Positions 63,411 through 64,000 of a DNA stretch of 64,000 bases are shown in pieces. Source of the stretch: Pseudogulbenkiania sp. MAI-1 (GTDB lineage: Bacteria; Pseudomonadota; Gammaproteobacteria; Burkholderiales; Chromobacteriaceae); assembly GCF_000527175.1 (NCBI RefSeq), contig NZ_AZUR01000001.1, forward strand, positions 3,249,001-3,313,000, in the 5' to 3' direction. Numbering within the stretch: position 1 is the stretch's first letter; the number at the start of each line of letters is the position of its first letter. The notes under the pieces were generated by a model that worked only from the letters and a program-made list of their open reading frames with translations, was not told the DNA's origin and ran no database searches. Made by a program: the position numbers and the translations under genes.

Positions 63411-64000
63411 ATGCCATATGAACCCCGATTTCGTTCCACCCGAACCATCTCCCACCCGCTTGCGATCCTGACCATCGTGGGTCTCATGGTCGCATCGCTC
63501 TGGTTTGTTCTAATCGCAGAAGAAGACCGCAATCACGCTGCTGTCGAGCGTAATGCCAAGACCGAGTCGGCCAATCTTGTCAGGGCCTTTGGTGAATACG
63601 TCGTTCGAACCTTCAATGAGGTCGACGAGGCGCTGCTGATCCTGCGTCAGGCATGGCTTAACGATCGATCCGATTTCGATCAGGAAGTCCAGTTTCTCCA
63701 GTCTGCCTACTCCAAGTCACTTCTGGTCCAGGTCGCGGTCATCGGTCCAGACGGAAAGCTCGCGTACTCCAATCTCGACCCGAACGCGAAACCGGTCGAT
63801 CTGAGCGACCGTGAGCATTTCCGGGTGCATCGTCACAGCAGCCAGGACAGGCTTCATATTAGCAAACCCGTAAAGGGGCGCGTTTCCAGCCGCTACAGCA
63901 TTCAGATGACGCGCCCCATCCTGGGCGAGCATGGCCGCTTTGAGGGCGTACTGGTCATTTCACTCAGTCCCGACTACTTCAAACAATTTATTGAATCTGT
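63411..64000 (+). CDS. Membrane sensor protein with dCache-type periplasmic domain (partial)
   Basis: An open frame runs from the ATG at 63411 off the right edge (196 residues visible). After a basic N-terminus comes a transmembrane helix (HPLAILTIVGLMVASLWFVL, about residues 14-33), then a periplasmic sensor starting with a long helix (LVRAFGEYVVRTFNEVDEAL) and strands typical of double Cache domains (VQVAVIGPDGKLAYSN; ISLSPDYFKQF). Such domains precede GGDEF/EAL, histidine kinase or MCP outputs; the output domain is outside the window. No strong ribosome binding site is seen. Confidence 0.8.
   Translation, partial: MPYEPRFRSTRTISHPLAILTIVGLMVASLWFVLIAEEDRNHAAVERNAKTESANLVRAFGEYVVRTFNEVDEALLILRQAWLNDRSDFDQEVQFLQSAYSKSLLVQVAVIGPDGKLAYSNLDPNAKPVDLSDREHFRVHRHSSQDRLHISKPVKGRVSSRYSIQMTRPILGEHGRFEGVLVISLSPDYFKQFIES

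Overview
The window is high-GC (about 65%) bacterial chromosome. Gene content and order point to a betaproteobacterium of the order Neisseriales, most likely a Chromobacteriaceae-type free-living organism. The evidence is the rlmN-pilF-rodZ-ispG-hisS block, the uvrC-pgsA-glyW-cysT block, RdgC, a ProQ-family RNA chaperone and a Wsp-type surface-sensing system. No rRNA operon, CRISPR array, prophage or intact transposase gene is seen. The genus is inferred from synteny and protein character, not from a database search.

Layout. 1-5.8 kb (minus strand): housekeeping operon rlmN-pilF-rodZ-ispG-hisS running off the left edge toward a probable yfgM, preceded by ndk. 5.9-6.7 kb: a SPOR-domain membrane protein. 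6.8-17.4 kb: an accessory catabolic island with a GntR/FCD regulator, a DctA-type carrier, allantoicase, ureidoglycolate lyase, a UreI/AmiS-type channel, glyoxylate carboligase, hydroxypyruvate isomerase, tartronate semialdehyde reductase, a DUF3830 protein, a GlcG-like protein and a LysR regulator. Together these would take allantoate to urea and glyoxylate, then to glycerate. The glycerate kinase that would finish the route lies about 11 kb further on (28.2-29.4 kb), paired with a macrodomain hydrolase. The dctA promoter and the gcl promoter are diverged copies of one another, including the first codons of gcl and an identical LysR-type box, so a shared regulator is likely.

17.5-31 kb: thioesterase, Nudix hydrolase, three tRNAs (Thr-CGT and two identical Pro-CGG), rdgC, a MocR regulator facing a DUF2917 gene, a bacterioferritin subunit lacking the haem methionine, dcd, glutathione peroxidase, two paralogous small unknown proteins, a YchJ-like protein, a lipoprotein, cysK and guaB. 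31-43.4 kb: a DUF4124 protein, uvrC, pgsA, four tRNA-Gly(GCC) genes and tRNA-Cys, then a complete wspABCDEFR surface-sensing/c-di-GMP operon, then tRNA-Leu(UAA). In E. coli glyW-cysT-leuZ are adjacent, so the Wsp operon appears to sit inside that ancestral tRNA array.

43.7-64 kb: proQ-like gene, an alpha/beta hydrolase, a LivJ/K-type binding lipoprotein, a thiamine ABC transporter (thiBPQ order) behind a TPP riboswitch, a coiled-coil membrane protein, dsdA-dsdC for D-serine breakdown, a nitronate monooxygenase-like enzyme with a cysteine-rich tail, a B12-binding radical SAM enzyme next to a methyltransferase, CopD-like and NnrU-like membrane proteins, and a ferritin-like di-iron protein. The last 3 kb look mosaic: an orphan hipB with a phased operator array and only the first codons of hipA, an orphan sugar-binding protein, an isochorismatase-family hydrolase, a fragment of a VOC-family gene, and the start of a membrane sensor protein cut by the right edge.

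Most very long overlapping frames on the opposite strand are GC-driven shadows of these genes and are not annotated.
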